Assembly (NCBI GenBank): GCA_026129095.1
Contig: JAHCIT010000017.1
Coordinates: forward strand, 1-30,482
From: Deltaproteobacteria bacterium
GTDB lineage: Bacteria > JAGRBM01 > JAHCIT01
Reading direction: 5' to 3'
DNA length: 30,482 nucleotides
Both the position numbers and the translations under genes were made by a program. Below, one piece after another: positions 20,201 to 24,445 of this stretch (positions within the stretch are counted from its first letter, which is position 1; each line of letters opens with the position of its first letter). Under the pieces are notes generated by a model that saw only the letters and a list, made by a program, of their open reading frames with translations, was not told where the DNA came from and ran no database searches.

Positions 20201-21069
20201 GGCGTCCCGGAGAGCGCGCCCGTTTCCGGATCGAAATCCAGCCAGTGCGGCCTGTTCTGGACCGAAAACGTGAGGATGTCGCCCGGATCGGCATCGCTTG
20301 CCACGGGCGCGAAGAAATAGGCCGATCCCTCATTCACCCGGAACGGCGGGTTGCCGGCAATCACCGGCGGGAAGTTGCCGCCGGGAGGAGGTTCCACCAC
20401 CAGCACCAGAACCGGTTTGGAAGCGGTTTCCCGCGACGAGAAGGTTATCGATCCGCTCGCACCCTCGTCCGTCTTCCGGACGATCCAGCCGTTGTTGGGA
20501 GTCCCGAGGACAAACGCCTCCACGTCGGCCTTCACGTCGAACGAGACCGTGCCGCCCTGGCCATTCATGATCAGCTGCGTGGCCGTCGCCGCAGATTCCC
20601 ACGGCCGCTCGCCGCTGCCGCTCATGGACCATTCGGCTGCCCCCGTACAGTCCTTGGCCGAATTGGCGATGCTGGAATCGACAGCGCAGTTCCACGTGGC
20701 CCCGCTGCCCGTGCTCCCGTTGCCTTCGGCCCACGGCACGGTGACGCGGTGCAGATCGATGGTCCTCCCCGAAGCGCCCCAGTTGTTGCCATTGGCGGAG
20801 ATAGTCAGTTCCAGCGTGGCCGACAGCAGCGTGCCGCCGCCCACGGCGGCATCGACCGCCACCTGCGGGAACCGGACGAGCACACGATTGTTCCCGCTCG
20901 CCTGGATCTGGAGAGCGGCCGAACCGCCTTCGTTGGTGTTGGCCGCGCCACTTCGGACATACGTATCGGCTTCGGCTTCGATCGAAATCGTGACCGGTTC
21001 GGCCAGGGCCGCATTCGGGAAAACTCCGGTAATCAGCAGTCCTGCAAAAACAGGCAAAAGACGGCGCAT
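8233..21069 (-). CDS. Giant secreted SpvB/RHS-repeat polymorphic-toxin-like protein
   Basis: The 4278-residue product starts at ATG 21069, which has a GGGGGAG ribosome site and opens a clean signal peptide (MRRLLPVFAGLLITGVFPNA, then ALA). A GTG 11 codons upstream is less likely. Approximate domain order: DNRLRE 26-225; putative-Ig (He_PIG) 231-321; second DNRLRE 321-533; two choice-of-anchor/ASH-like domains (CMPEQIDFGAVG, CIPGIIDFGAV) with an Ig-like unit between, 543-846; an unrecognised region 853-1483; a run of cadherin/He_PIG repeats 1490-1943; an SpvB domain from 1960; FG-GAP/VCBS repeats (DFNGDGxxD) about 2263-2676; a TcdB-middle-like region; RHS/YD repeats about 3030-3623; the RHS core signature (GDHLGSVVAVTD ... 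ENRYYDPLVGRFISADP) about 3903-3990; and a variable tip with HESLH at 4210-4214. RHS shells encapsulate and release C-terminal toxins. GC content looks lower in the middle than at both ends. Confidence 0.9.
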   Translation of the reverse strand: MRRLLPVFAGLLITGVFPNAALAEPVTISIEAEADTYVRSGAANTNEGGSAALQIQASGNNRVLVRFPQVAVDAAVGGGTLLSATLELTISANGNNWGASGRTIDLHRVTVPWAEGNGSTGSGATWNCAVDSSIANSAKDCTGAAEWSMSGSGERPWESAATATQLIMNGQGGTVSFDVKADVEAFVLGTPNNGWIVRKTDEGASGSITFSSRETASKPVLVLVVEPPPGGNFPPVIAGNPPFRVNEGSAYFFAPVASDADPGDILTFSVQNRPHWLDFDPETGALSGTPSAGDAGIYRNIVITVTDSENQGASLPAFDIAVTVTLTAAADTFIYNGSPNTNEGGAALLRVQQAGNNRVLVRFGHPDLVSFVAGRTVLAAYLEADILNTGNNWGPGRTVDVHRMLQDWAEGNGKVAGTTPSDRGDGPGATWNCAIDTNITNTAKDCSGATEWSMGNPGLWPMETVPTGTVLIQNAQTGTVAWDVTADVIAFLAGTKENYGWLVRKTEEGQGGLIEFDSKESGNPPRLVLVLEGDEPPADAMLTCMPEQIDFGAVGVGAESDTSFITCTNELLDNVAVDMNSFAVTDSENFDISVAGVSGEDISAGIFHPGDYVTFGIIFRPQETGPLSSVISFEYVTSSEPTEILLTGIGENISDPVQIVHFSATPPVIGSGDASMLAWLAVNATSCEINSIPVDTSGNVQVAPPVSTVYTFTCNGESGPVSAQAVVAVQSGSGLTCIPGIIDFGAVTANSGSSSTGVICHNMTEQLLEVDLNPAVTNFFGTAASDFALGSTPDFSGAPDFPPYIGPGEYIGFEIVFNPSETGQRLASLVLGYVNEAAITEIPLTGTGTEPSGPVEFPIFSVAWDGNALCAETDPPDGDANLGVGEYASLKRTADSQYVFSSLSLDGFGHSRAIPIIPFRDVWNVAESNFWTQPLKVGHYTLELNYGPVSWGSRTFEVLADPMQRLNTAVDVPVFSGVNHLPSPSVKLNDDLLAVIGFSGLTLLTTSGENGHFPEIIGSSPVRVSDSAMLARFICPTHCPSGTPDRFLVRYLDTPIPEVVEISPPYPVRTEWTVVNEFTAVALTWGEDGIPNHVTNNDDTIVVMRGLSDGEITYENVVIPELVHPYWGVPGGSIYADHPAVGFGPNDALAPIATSDDTVVIAGSGPDYLWVPSSPSIGDNIIVIVRGIQTGELEFEAVWVPDMAAHGRGIALTEDSVVVRLYGNRPGNFQFPCCGQGFAVIEGIEYSEPEVTFTTSISYYGIGAPLENQGRVVPELLSYGKGYVRWGVELISVVSDDILMRANVRDMGGVAASFIDDSTFVSIDILHSQLPDYFHINPQQVLLTRNIWSVPETISVSLNDIPAGLLPSVPNAPSSIPRAVSDAVTLQNYLQYGNSLFTKIGNFAYTVISGSEYPPQHCNTASSHPAYLLSIKNLYSGQPSLEVAGYASQFPVNRVEVLGEHTSSEMAYYIGQNDIYWIAPSATHEIMQSAHPDVFAIQGQYYSYYPVDLGIWGEPIFEIVNKPSWAEFDFVTGELYGIPTNGDVGVYDGIIIVRSNSDTEVFRVGPFTIEVMNANDPPTIEGNPPDSASVGVIYDFTFSSDDPDLIHGDVLQFSATNLPLWLSLDPVTGRLLGTPQESDAGVWIDIHVYVSDRFGEFAVAGPFEIRFSSANSPPQISGVPPETAGWGVLYSFTPMASDPDVGDNGSLVFSIENPPYWTGFDPETGMLAGVPGYFETGVYENIVIIVRDPFGDYSRLPAFTISVEGENTPPAISGSPETAILFGETYFFTPDAWDPDIEFGDVLTFGIVNLPAWAAFDTATGSLYGVPGLDDVGEYAGIVINVEDIMGGFDELPEFSIEVTGTAPPAFANLPETSAIEGQYYEYVPVISNAPENYAFQITGLPDWAQFDQGDGKLSGTPGEDDSGVYADIVIELVDQSGVVAILGPFSIEVHDNEVDAGQGLGNIPVSDYIPKMPQVPHLGQVDPSTGAFTTSIPIEVPKYYDIEPRLSLNYSSNGVDGWVGVGFQLAGTSSIVRSSSTNGAPRYVSSDKFSLDGNELLPCSGFQDICASRPGATHVTKWDNYTKIQRDSVNDRWYVWDTRGTRMTYEKTVYSGNQVFRWDIVEVTDVFGNTVSYSYTSLGNREVYLQSIEYGPYRVVFYTASRSSESAKPSYATGSNLLEIGRYLNAVAVSSNEQNIRAYALDYEISGWTARYLLSNITQYGAGVVVAPDGTVSNPEETVQLQVFSVDWNKNSISMSSGTLGGWDSMPGAPAYNNQNRYVSGDFNGDGLTDIAITTNNWRGWRVYLSNGNGWKTEWWEDKNIESDSQGGYVCYQAICNNENRFIVGDFNGDGRSDILVVHSNSTKFRIFVSSPSTSNSSGYAFKYRTVSANLKRNGVLVPICDWSCADERVNILSGDFNGDGKTDIVAARGGVNWSSAFATTDETLNSHSWHIWYGKSSTTAVSFTRYRKLYTQNSDWRPCLDDCQPDDVRFIVTDMNGDGYSDILRFMKSTAFATNVYAYFGKDGEGFTHIDTERKYLCGEDCSATKLFAGDFNGDGKQDVYFGPLHWILYSNGYDFRIGFPKFTGDGRPCGDCGQSDLLLALDINGDNRADLIGTTANSTKVRYGFAKKSSIGETTFETKEYSHNVCQGDCNRENGAIQIGDFDGNGKQDVFTFLATGQPRVHLTGKTADRPDLVDAIVSITGTRTEVDYISSANWPGNKVPVGLLLGTVKSLRTAYRTNSASSTEDVLSEQAIVTEYSYSGLEWSQEERRPFGFTRFAQRNWEEIVEIVEKKPDKTVTKLTRKPLELQQEADMSRNLACIGRPVETRILDMSKPASERLLARSVTSYIPEAGPPYTCRSGETVAETYGPGGGLWIRRQEVLSYDSYGQPLVVVNHGDANASGDETVSVTEYAYNPVDYIVGTPRRQLVCAGISPELCSSTGSGRISEARYCYDGDTDSGDDPLCSEPPPEGRVTRKRQWDSNGDGPERWLTSDMRYDPVNGNPLASSLSYFGDEMPVFNPDTEYDESGLYPVASFNHLGHVSEQVFDPVMGVQLCGRNPNQVVIYSRYDSLGRLISSSAPEKYTGTLDIEACTKDDAWWDANWAVRKSYVLDSTSNYTVTRNRAAVTGPAASEIFETIEIRDGLGRNIQTKHRTGTGTHVVSGLVAYDALGRVRYQYDTFDEEGGSDTVWTGFTQASGDARIRKTEFLHDSVGRVSSVKFVGGGQAFVEYQLGETTVTDPKGNTRVAFSDIHGRNYRIDEFAVSGTRLTTLYDFDPVTGRLMRIGRDTDNNGYLGGADRVDAEFSYNSLGQTLHLTDINTGVTTYSYDAMGNVARKTDARGNEAVYSFDELGRLVLKCAKAGAGVDDPLGLTKSFGTSPVEATAQGACGAGEVEIASYTYDNPAANGIGALDTLADLSGTTAYSYDLQGRITGIVKRMDPDSQTNAWRTFTLSRSFDLLGRLQNIVYPDRENVCYGYDERSQLVGIVGYDDDGDGNPSDCGAAGVDTRTYLQGATYDPVFGSLLMMEFGNGTTTTREYHASTRRLKVLETLDSQAELLQKTAYAYDRTGNITAILDFRAPGNTQHFTYDGLSRLLTASGGYGNLAYSYDGVGNFQTFEGPPPVAYDTAGGVTHPDAMVSGPGGWSAAYDLNGNMTVRTPSSISPTHLYSWGYDNRLATASAIDSGPPEHLVSMVYDGHGARVIRYADGAPTYYFGNWFELRPAMAVKHIMGPGGVIASVSYNPASKPSLGGFMATVSLGDRLRERARRTWSAAANPSLGPAGAKARIQIASLAAALASVLWLLWLADPLWRFRRLVRALETAGERDLREAMEAARIRAAVRVERRRARGGYRWRWRQGVAAGLVLAIGFAAAACEEQRWGAGGRQMGAVAYSTGTAIAEGDQPIWLHGDHLGSVVAVTDASGAELSRMDYKPFGEVWSSSGTAPASDRTFTRKRQDAGLGLMNFENRYYDPLVGRFISADPRQLEPAPLQAMRMAEWDYQNGSANAGSMPEERLADWRGRTFAPQDLNRFSYVLNNPLNRVDVDGYGFWKWVKRFVLKVLSNLVSLVLQAIFRYILPFQLPNFGLSDALWDMIDRLAGNMFVIGADAATYASTQRKGGIGFHGYLVGAKTTMLGLSAGLAAIAVGAMQGKNVGVHAESVNGTGTIVFSGAGFVVGKASAQTIGHAMLLKVERNGYFKHKPYSFWLDHESLHLQQAGVLGEGYLASHITMGALAMMFGRELKDDQGNVLRDKWHDPKINFLEDHESNSPWKWGRWP
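8236..8921 (-). other. RHS C-terminal tip domain with HExxH motif
   Basis: After the conserved RHS junction (NRFSYVLNNPLNRVDVDGYG) about 229 residues of tip domain follow. Its first part is basic and amphipathic (FWKWVKRFVLKVLSNLV), then comes a glycine/alanine-rich hydrophobic stretch (TTMLGLSAGLAAIAVGAM), then DHESLHLQQ with a canonical HExxH (H4210, E4211, H4214). In RHS proteins the region past this junction is normally the toxin or effector. HExxH suggests a zinc metallopeptidase-like activity, but I see no certain third metal ligand and recognise no family, so catalysis is inferred. Confidence 0.6.
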
Positions 21070-21162
21070 GTTCCAGACTCCCCCACCGAAAGCGGTCCCC
21101 ACCGCTCCCAGCCTTCAGCTCAGCGGCGTTCTGCCGCAGAATGATGTGTGGTTACTGGTGCT

Positions 21163-21192
21163 TATATATCAAGAACATGCTGTCGGGTTCAA
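21163..21192 (-). promoter_or_regulatory. Sigma70-type promoter for the RHS gene
   Basis: On the minus strand TTGAAC (21187-21192) is followed after 18 bp by TATATA (21163-21168). Transcription would start near 21157, giving an 88-nt leader before ATG 21069. This is the best promoter-like pair in the 21070-21329 gap between the RHS gene and the divergent cas4-cas1 gene. No equally good promoter was found facing cas4-cas1. Confidence 0.5.
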
Positions 21193-21329
21193 TCGAAATT
21201 ATTTGGAAATATGTCATCCTGCTGAAATCACGGAGAGTTTCCGTCACGGGCAAATCGGGGTGTGCGCTTCGTCACCTTCCGCAAAATATTTCCCGGTCCA
21301 GAATATGTCTGTAAGGCGAGGATTTTCCC

Positions 21330-23027
21330 ATGGACGAATATCTGTGGCCGGCGCGGAATGTCGCCGAATACGCCTACTGCCCCCGGCTCTTCTACCTGAT
21401 GGAGGTCGAGGGCGTTTATCTGCCGAACGAGGAGACGGAAGCTGGCAAAGCCGTTCACAAGCGGGTGGACCGTCCGAGTTCCGATACGGAAGACGAAGTA
21501 AGGCCCAAAAGCGTTCGCAGTCTTACGCTCACCAGTGGCCGGTTGAAACTGACAGCCACGCTCGATCTGGCCGAAATCGACGGCAACCACGCCATACCGG
21601 TCGAATACCGCAAGGGGCGTCCGAAGAAGACCGTCATGGCCCCGCCGCCGGACGACCCTGGCGAATCTGATGAACCGCCCCTTGCCTCCACGGAACCCTG
21701 GCCCACCGACCGCGTCCAGATTGGCCTTCAGGTCATCCTGCTGGAAGAGGCCGGTTATGCCGTCCCCGAAGCTTTTCTCTACTACGCCGCCGAGAAACTG
21801 AAGCTGGCCGTGCCGGTTGACGAGGCGCTCAAAAAAGATGCGCTTGCCACCCTGGAGGCAGCCCAGGTCTGCGCAAGGGGGAGCCGCCCGCTTCCGCTTG
21901 TGAACGACCGGCGCTGCGAGGGCTGCTCGCTCCAGCCGCTTTGCCTGCCGGACGAGGTTAATTACGAACGGGCCGGGGATCCCGGCTCCATGCCCTCTCC
22001 CCGCAAGCTCTGGCCGCCCCGAAGCGACGGCATTCATCTGGTGGCCCAGCAGAAAGGAACCCGCATCGGCGTAAGAGGAACCTCCGTGCGAATCACCGAC
22101 GACCGGGGCTCTGTGGTCAAGGAAATCCCGCTCGTGAACATGGAAAGCCTCTCGGTACTGGGTTCCGTCCAGATATCCACCCAGGCTTTGCAGGTATTCG
22201 CGGACCGGGAAATCCCGGTGGCCTATCTGTCGCCTGCCGGGCGCCTGGTTGCGCTCGTCGAGCCCGCCACCAGCACCAGCGGCCATATCCGGCGCGCCCA
22301 GTTCAAGGCGCTGGATGCCGAAACCGTCAAACTCGAACTGGCCCGGGCGCTGATCACGGCCAAAATCCTGAACCAGCGCAAACTCCTTCAACGCAATCAT
22401 GCGGCACTGCCGGACGGCGCCCTGGACAACCTCACGCGGGAAGCCGAGGCCGCCGCCCGCGCCGAATCCACCGACAGCCTTCGTGGGCACGAGGGGCGAG
22501 CGGCGGCCATCTATTTCGGCCTTTTCAGCGGCATGATCCGGCCGGAAGCCGGCAGGGAGTTCCAGGCGAATGGCCGCCAGCGCCGCCCGCCCCCCGACCC
22601 TGTCAACTGCGCCCTGTCGCTGGCCTATTCGATGCTCACCCATGAGGCGACGGCCGCTCTCCGGACGGCCAGCCTCGAAACCTCCATCGGCGCTTTCCAC
22701 GTTTCACGGCCGGGCCGCCCGGCGCTCTCGCTCGACCTCATGGAACCGTTCCGTCCGCTCATCGCCGACTCCTGCGTGATCGCAGGATTCAACAGGGGTG
22801 AGTTCCGCGATGGCCATTTCGCCAGAACCGCCGCCGGATGCATGTTCACCGATCACGGCCGGAGGGCCTTTTTTAACACTTACGGCCGCCGGATGGACGA
22901 CGAGGTCACCCACCCGGAGTTCGGCTACCGGCTCTCCTACCGGCGGATGATCGTCCTGCACGCACGGATGATCGCCGCGTGGTTCATGGGCGAGGTGCCG
23001 AGGCTATCATTCCTGACAACCCGGTGA
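21330..23027 (+). CDS. cas4-cas1: Cas4-Cas1 fusion, CRISPR adaptation protein
   Basis: The 565-residue fusion starts at ATG 21330 after a GGCGAGG ribosome site. Residues 1-210 are Cas4, a RecB-like nuclease: first cluster Cys in YCPR (C17), nuclease residues D79, E92 and K95 (LDL ... VEYRK), and the C-terminal Fe-S cysteines C196, C199 and C205 (RRCEGCSLQPLC). Residues about 225-565 are Cas1, the integrase: E388 (GHEGR), H457 (AFHVS) and D469 (SLDLMEPFRP) form the metal site. Cas4 trims prespacers and helps choose those next to a PAM; Cas1 inserts them at the leader end. This fusion is known from type V-B and type I-G (I-U) systems, and the effector here settles it as V-B. It forms an operon with cas2, 16 nt downstream. 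Confidence 0.96.
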   Translation: MDEYLWPARNVAEYAYCPRLFYLMEVEGVYLPNEETEAGKAVHKRVDRPSSDTEDEVRPKSVRSLTLTSGRLKLTATLDLAEIDGNHAIPVEYRKGRPKKTVMAPPPDDPGESDEPPLASTEPWPTDRVQIGLQVILLEEAGYAVPEAFLYYAAEKLKLAVPVDEALKKDALATLEAAQVCARGSRPLPLVNDRRCEGCSLQPLCLPDEVNYERAGDPGSMPSPRKLWPPRSDGIHLVAQQKGTRIGVRGTSVRITDDRGSVVKEIPLVNMESLSVLGSVQISTQALQVFADREIPVAYLSPAGRLVALVEPATSTSGHIRRAQFKALDAETVKLELARALITAKILNQRKLLQRNHAALPDGALDNLTREAEAAARAESTDSLRGHEGRAAAIYFGLFSGMIRPEAGREFQANGRQRRPPPDPVNCALSLAYSMLTHEATAALRTASLETSIGAFHVSRPGRPALSLDLMEPFRPLIADSCVIAGFNRGEFRDGHFARTAAGCMFTDHGRRAFFNTYGRRMDDEVTHPEFGYRLSYRRMIVLHARMIAAWFMGEVPRLSFLTTR

Positions 23028-23043
23028 TGAGGAGGGGAAAACC

Positions 23044-23334
23044 GTGCGCCGCTGCTATCTCGTCTGCTACGACATCCGCGATCCCAAACGCCTGCGCCGG
23101 GTTCACAAGGCCATGAAGGGTTATGGCGAACCGTGGCAGTTTTCGGTCTTCTTCTGCGTCCTGAAGAACATCGACCGCGTCCGCATGCAGACCGATCTCG
23201 AAACGGAGATGAACCAGCGGGACGACCAGATTCTGGTCATCGACATGGGCGGCGATGAAGAAGCCGCCCGGAACGCGGCCGTCGTCCTCGGCCAGTCCAT
23301 GAAACCGGCCGACAGCGGAATGGTGGTGGTGTGA
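23044..23334 (+). CDS. cas2: Cas2, CRISPR adaptation protein
   Basis: The 96-residue product is of normal Cas2 length and begins with a ferredoxin-like strand ending in the conserved acid: CYLVCYDIRDPKRLRRVHK with D10. The mid region QFSVFFCVLKNIDRVRMQTDLE is typical of the family. It starts at GTG 23044 with a strong GGAGGGG ribosome site, 16 nt after the cas4-cas1 stop. Cas2 bridges two Cas1 dimers in the spacer-integration complex. Its stop lies only 20 nt from the end of the convergent gene at 23355, so the two transcripts probably overlap. Confidence 0.95.
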   Translation: MRRCYLVCYDIRDPKRLRRVHKAMKGYGEPWQFSVFFCVLKNIDRVRMQTDLETEMNQRDDQILVIDMGGDEEAARNAAVVLGQSMKPADSGMVVV

Positions 23335-23354
23335 GGCAGCAGTTCGCCCGCGAA

Positions 23355-23714
23355 TCAGATCAGTTGCAGGAAATTGGCCGGCGCGAAAATCCCGTGCCGG
23401 CGAAGCGCCTCCGGCGACTCGCGTTCGCACAGCGCCCTCACGCTCTTCAGACGCTCGGCGGCAGCAAGCGCGAAGAACGGCGTCCCGAGCGAGCCTTCAC
23501 GCTTCGTCCATTCAGGCGAGGCAACCCGGCTGCGTTCGGCAAGCAGTTCCGCCAGCGCAGCAGCGGCGATCCGCACCCGGCGGTCGGTTGACTCCGGAGG
23601 CGCAAAAGACGCCGGCAGGTCGCCGAGCCGCGCCCATTCGAGAGCAAGCTCCCTCAGCCGCAGGGCGTCCCGTGCGATCAGCGCTTCCGCCATCTGTTCC
23701 AGCAAGGCTTTCAC
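23355..23714 (-). CDS. Small helical partner of the nucleotidyltransferase
   Basis: The 119-residue, probably all-helical protein starts with GTG at 23714, overlapping the stop of the nucleotidyltransferase gene as GTGA, so the pair is translationally coupled. The N-terminus is alanine/leucine/arginine-rich; the C-terminus ends in SPEALRRHGIFAPANFLQLI. From memory, small genes next to DUF6036-type nucleotidyltransferases often end with a similar R..(G/N)IF...NFL motif, but I cannot confirm a named family. It shows no HEPN RxxxxH motif and no DNA-binding motif I recognise. The position suggests one half of a toxin-antitoxin-like pair; which half is toxic is unknown. It lies between cas2 and cas12b on the opposite strand to both. 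Confidence 0.6.
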   Translation of the reverse strand: MKALLEQMAEALIARDALRLRELALEWARLGDLPASFAPPESTDRRVRIAAAALAELLAERSRVASPEWTKREGSLGTPFFALAAAERLKSVRALCERESPEALRRHGIFAPANFLQLI

Positions 23715-24238
23715 AACGTCTCCCAGAGATCGTCCAGCGCGTATTTTGCCTTCAATTCGGTGCCGGGTTCAAGGTACGGAAGCATGGCAGCCCAGGCGGC
23801 CTCGCGGCCCATCCCGGTCTCCTTGAGCCTGCGGACCAGCGTTTCGGCATCCGAGATATCCAGATCGTCCCGCCACGCCGACAGCTTCATGGCTGCCAGC
23901 TGGGCGACCGACGGAATCGCGACCTCGATCCCCGGAGCCGAAAAGATGACCGTTTCCTGAACCGGTGGCCGGACATACGCCTTCGCCGCATCGTTCAGCC
24001 AGTCATCGGGCAACCCCAGTTTCGATCCCACCCCGGTGGCAAGCCGTCGCACCTGCGATGCATCGGCCGGTTCGAGGAAAACCGAATCGATGTCGTAGGT
24101 GCTGTCACGGCTGCCGAATCCCAGCGCCATCGCGGCTCCCCCGACGACCAGCAGACGTATCCGCGTGCCGTCCGCGAGAGCGGCCGCGCCCAGCTCACGA
24201 AAGGCGTTTTCGATGGCGGTTTTGGAGAGACGGGACAC
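23711..24238 (-). CDS. DUF6036/AbiEii-like nucleotidyltransferase
   Basis: The 175-residue product starts at GTG 24238 after a strong GGAGG ribosome site. Residues 30-60 carry a minimal nucleotidyltransferase signature: LLVVGGAAMALGFGSRDSTY followed by DIDSVFLEP, with GG at 33-34 and the metal-binding pair D49 and D51. A later segment, VAQLAAMKLSAWRDDLDISD, matches the helical part of the AbiEii/DUF6036 group (LAAMKLxAxRxRDxxD). Members transfer nucleotides to protein or tRNA targets and often occur in toxin-antitoxin or abortive-infection pairs. It is the first gene of a two-gene operon with 23355-23714 and divergent from cas12b across 207 bp. Placing such a module inside a CRISPR-cas locus suggests accessory defence or addiction, which is an inference. 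Confidence 0.75.
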   Translation of the reverse strand: MSRLSKTAIENAFRELGAAALADGTRIRLLVVGGAAMALGFGSRDSTYDIDSVFLEPADASQVRRLATGVGSKLGLPDDWLNDAAKAYVRPPVQETVIFSAPGIEVAIPSVAQLAAMKLSAWRDDLDISDAETLVRRLKETGMGREAAWAAMLPYLEPGTELKAKYALDDLWETL

Positions 24239-24275
24239 GTCGGCAGCCTCCGGAAGGTCCGTCAGTAAAGCCTAC

Positions 24276-24354
24276 CCGGTTTTTCACCGGACCGGGCATT
24301 CGTCCCGTTGTATTCTTCGGAAAAACAACAGTGACACGTCTTGTCACCGGACCA
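24276..24354. promoter_or_regulatory. Repeats and inverted repeats in the cas12b divergent region
   Basis: The 207-bp gap between the nucleotidyltransferase gene and cas12b contains several ordered elements. The 10-mer TCACCGGACC occurs twice in direct orientation exactly 60 bp apart (24285-24294, 24345-24354). GTGACA-cgtct-TGTCAC (24331-24347) is an inverted repeat with 6-bp arms, and CCGGT-N5-ACCGG (24276-24290) is another. A weak minus-strand -10 (TACAAC, 24307-24312) would put the GTGACA palindrome over the -35 region of the nucleotidyltransferase promoter, as expected for an autoregulated module. No clear promoter facing cas12b was found. Confidence 0.4.
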
Positions 24355-24445
24355 TGCCAGTATGGACTGGAAGTGGAAATGGCCGTCCATGGAAGTTAGG
24401 ATTTTGCAAACACGAAGGAACTTCCATCCGGGAGAGGGTAAACCG

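Noticed and set aside
21228-22700. 490-codon minus-strand open frame
   Set aside because: Antisense to the cas4-cas1 fusion, whose catalytic residues are all intact; the antisense product has no domain.
24338-24358. crRNA-like guide directing Cas12b to the repeated TCACCGGACC in the same promoter region
   Set aside because: Aligned to the 24278-24298 copy, the first bases mismatch and the flanking bases are CCC rather than TTN, so a functional guide-target pair is not supported.
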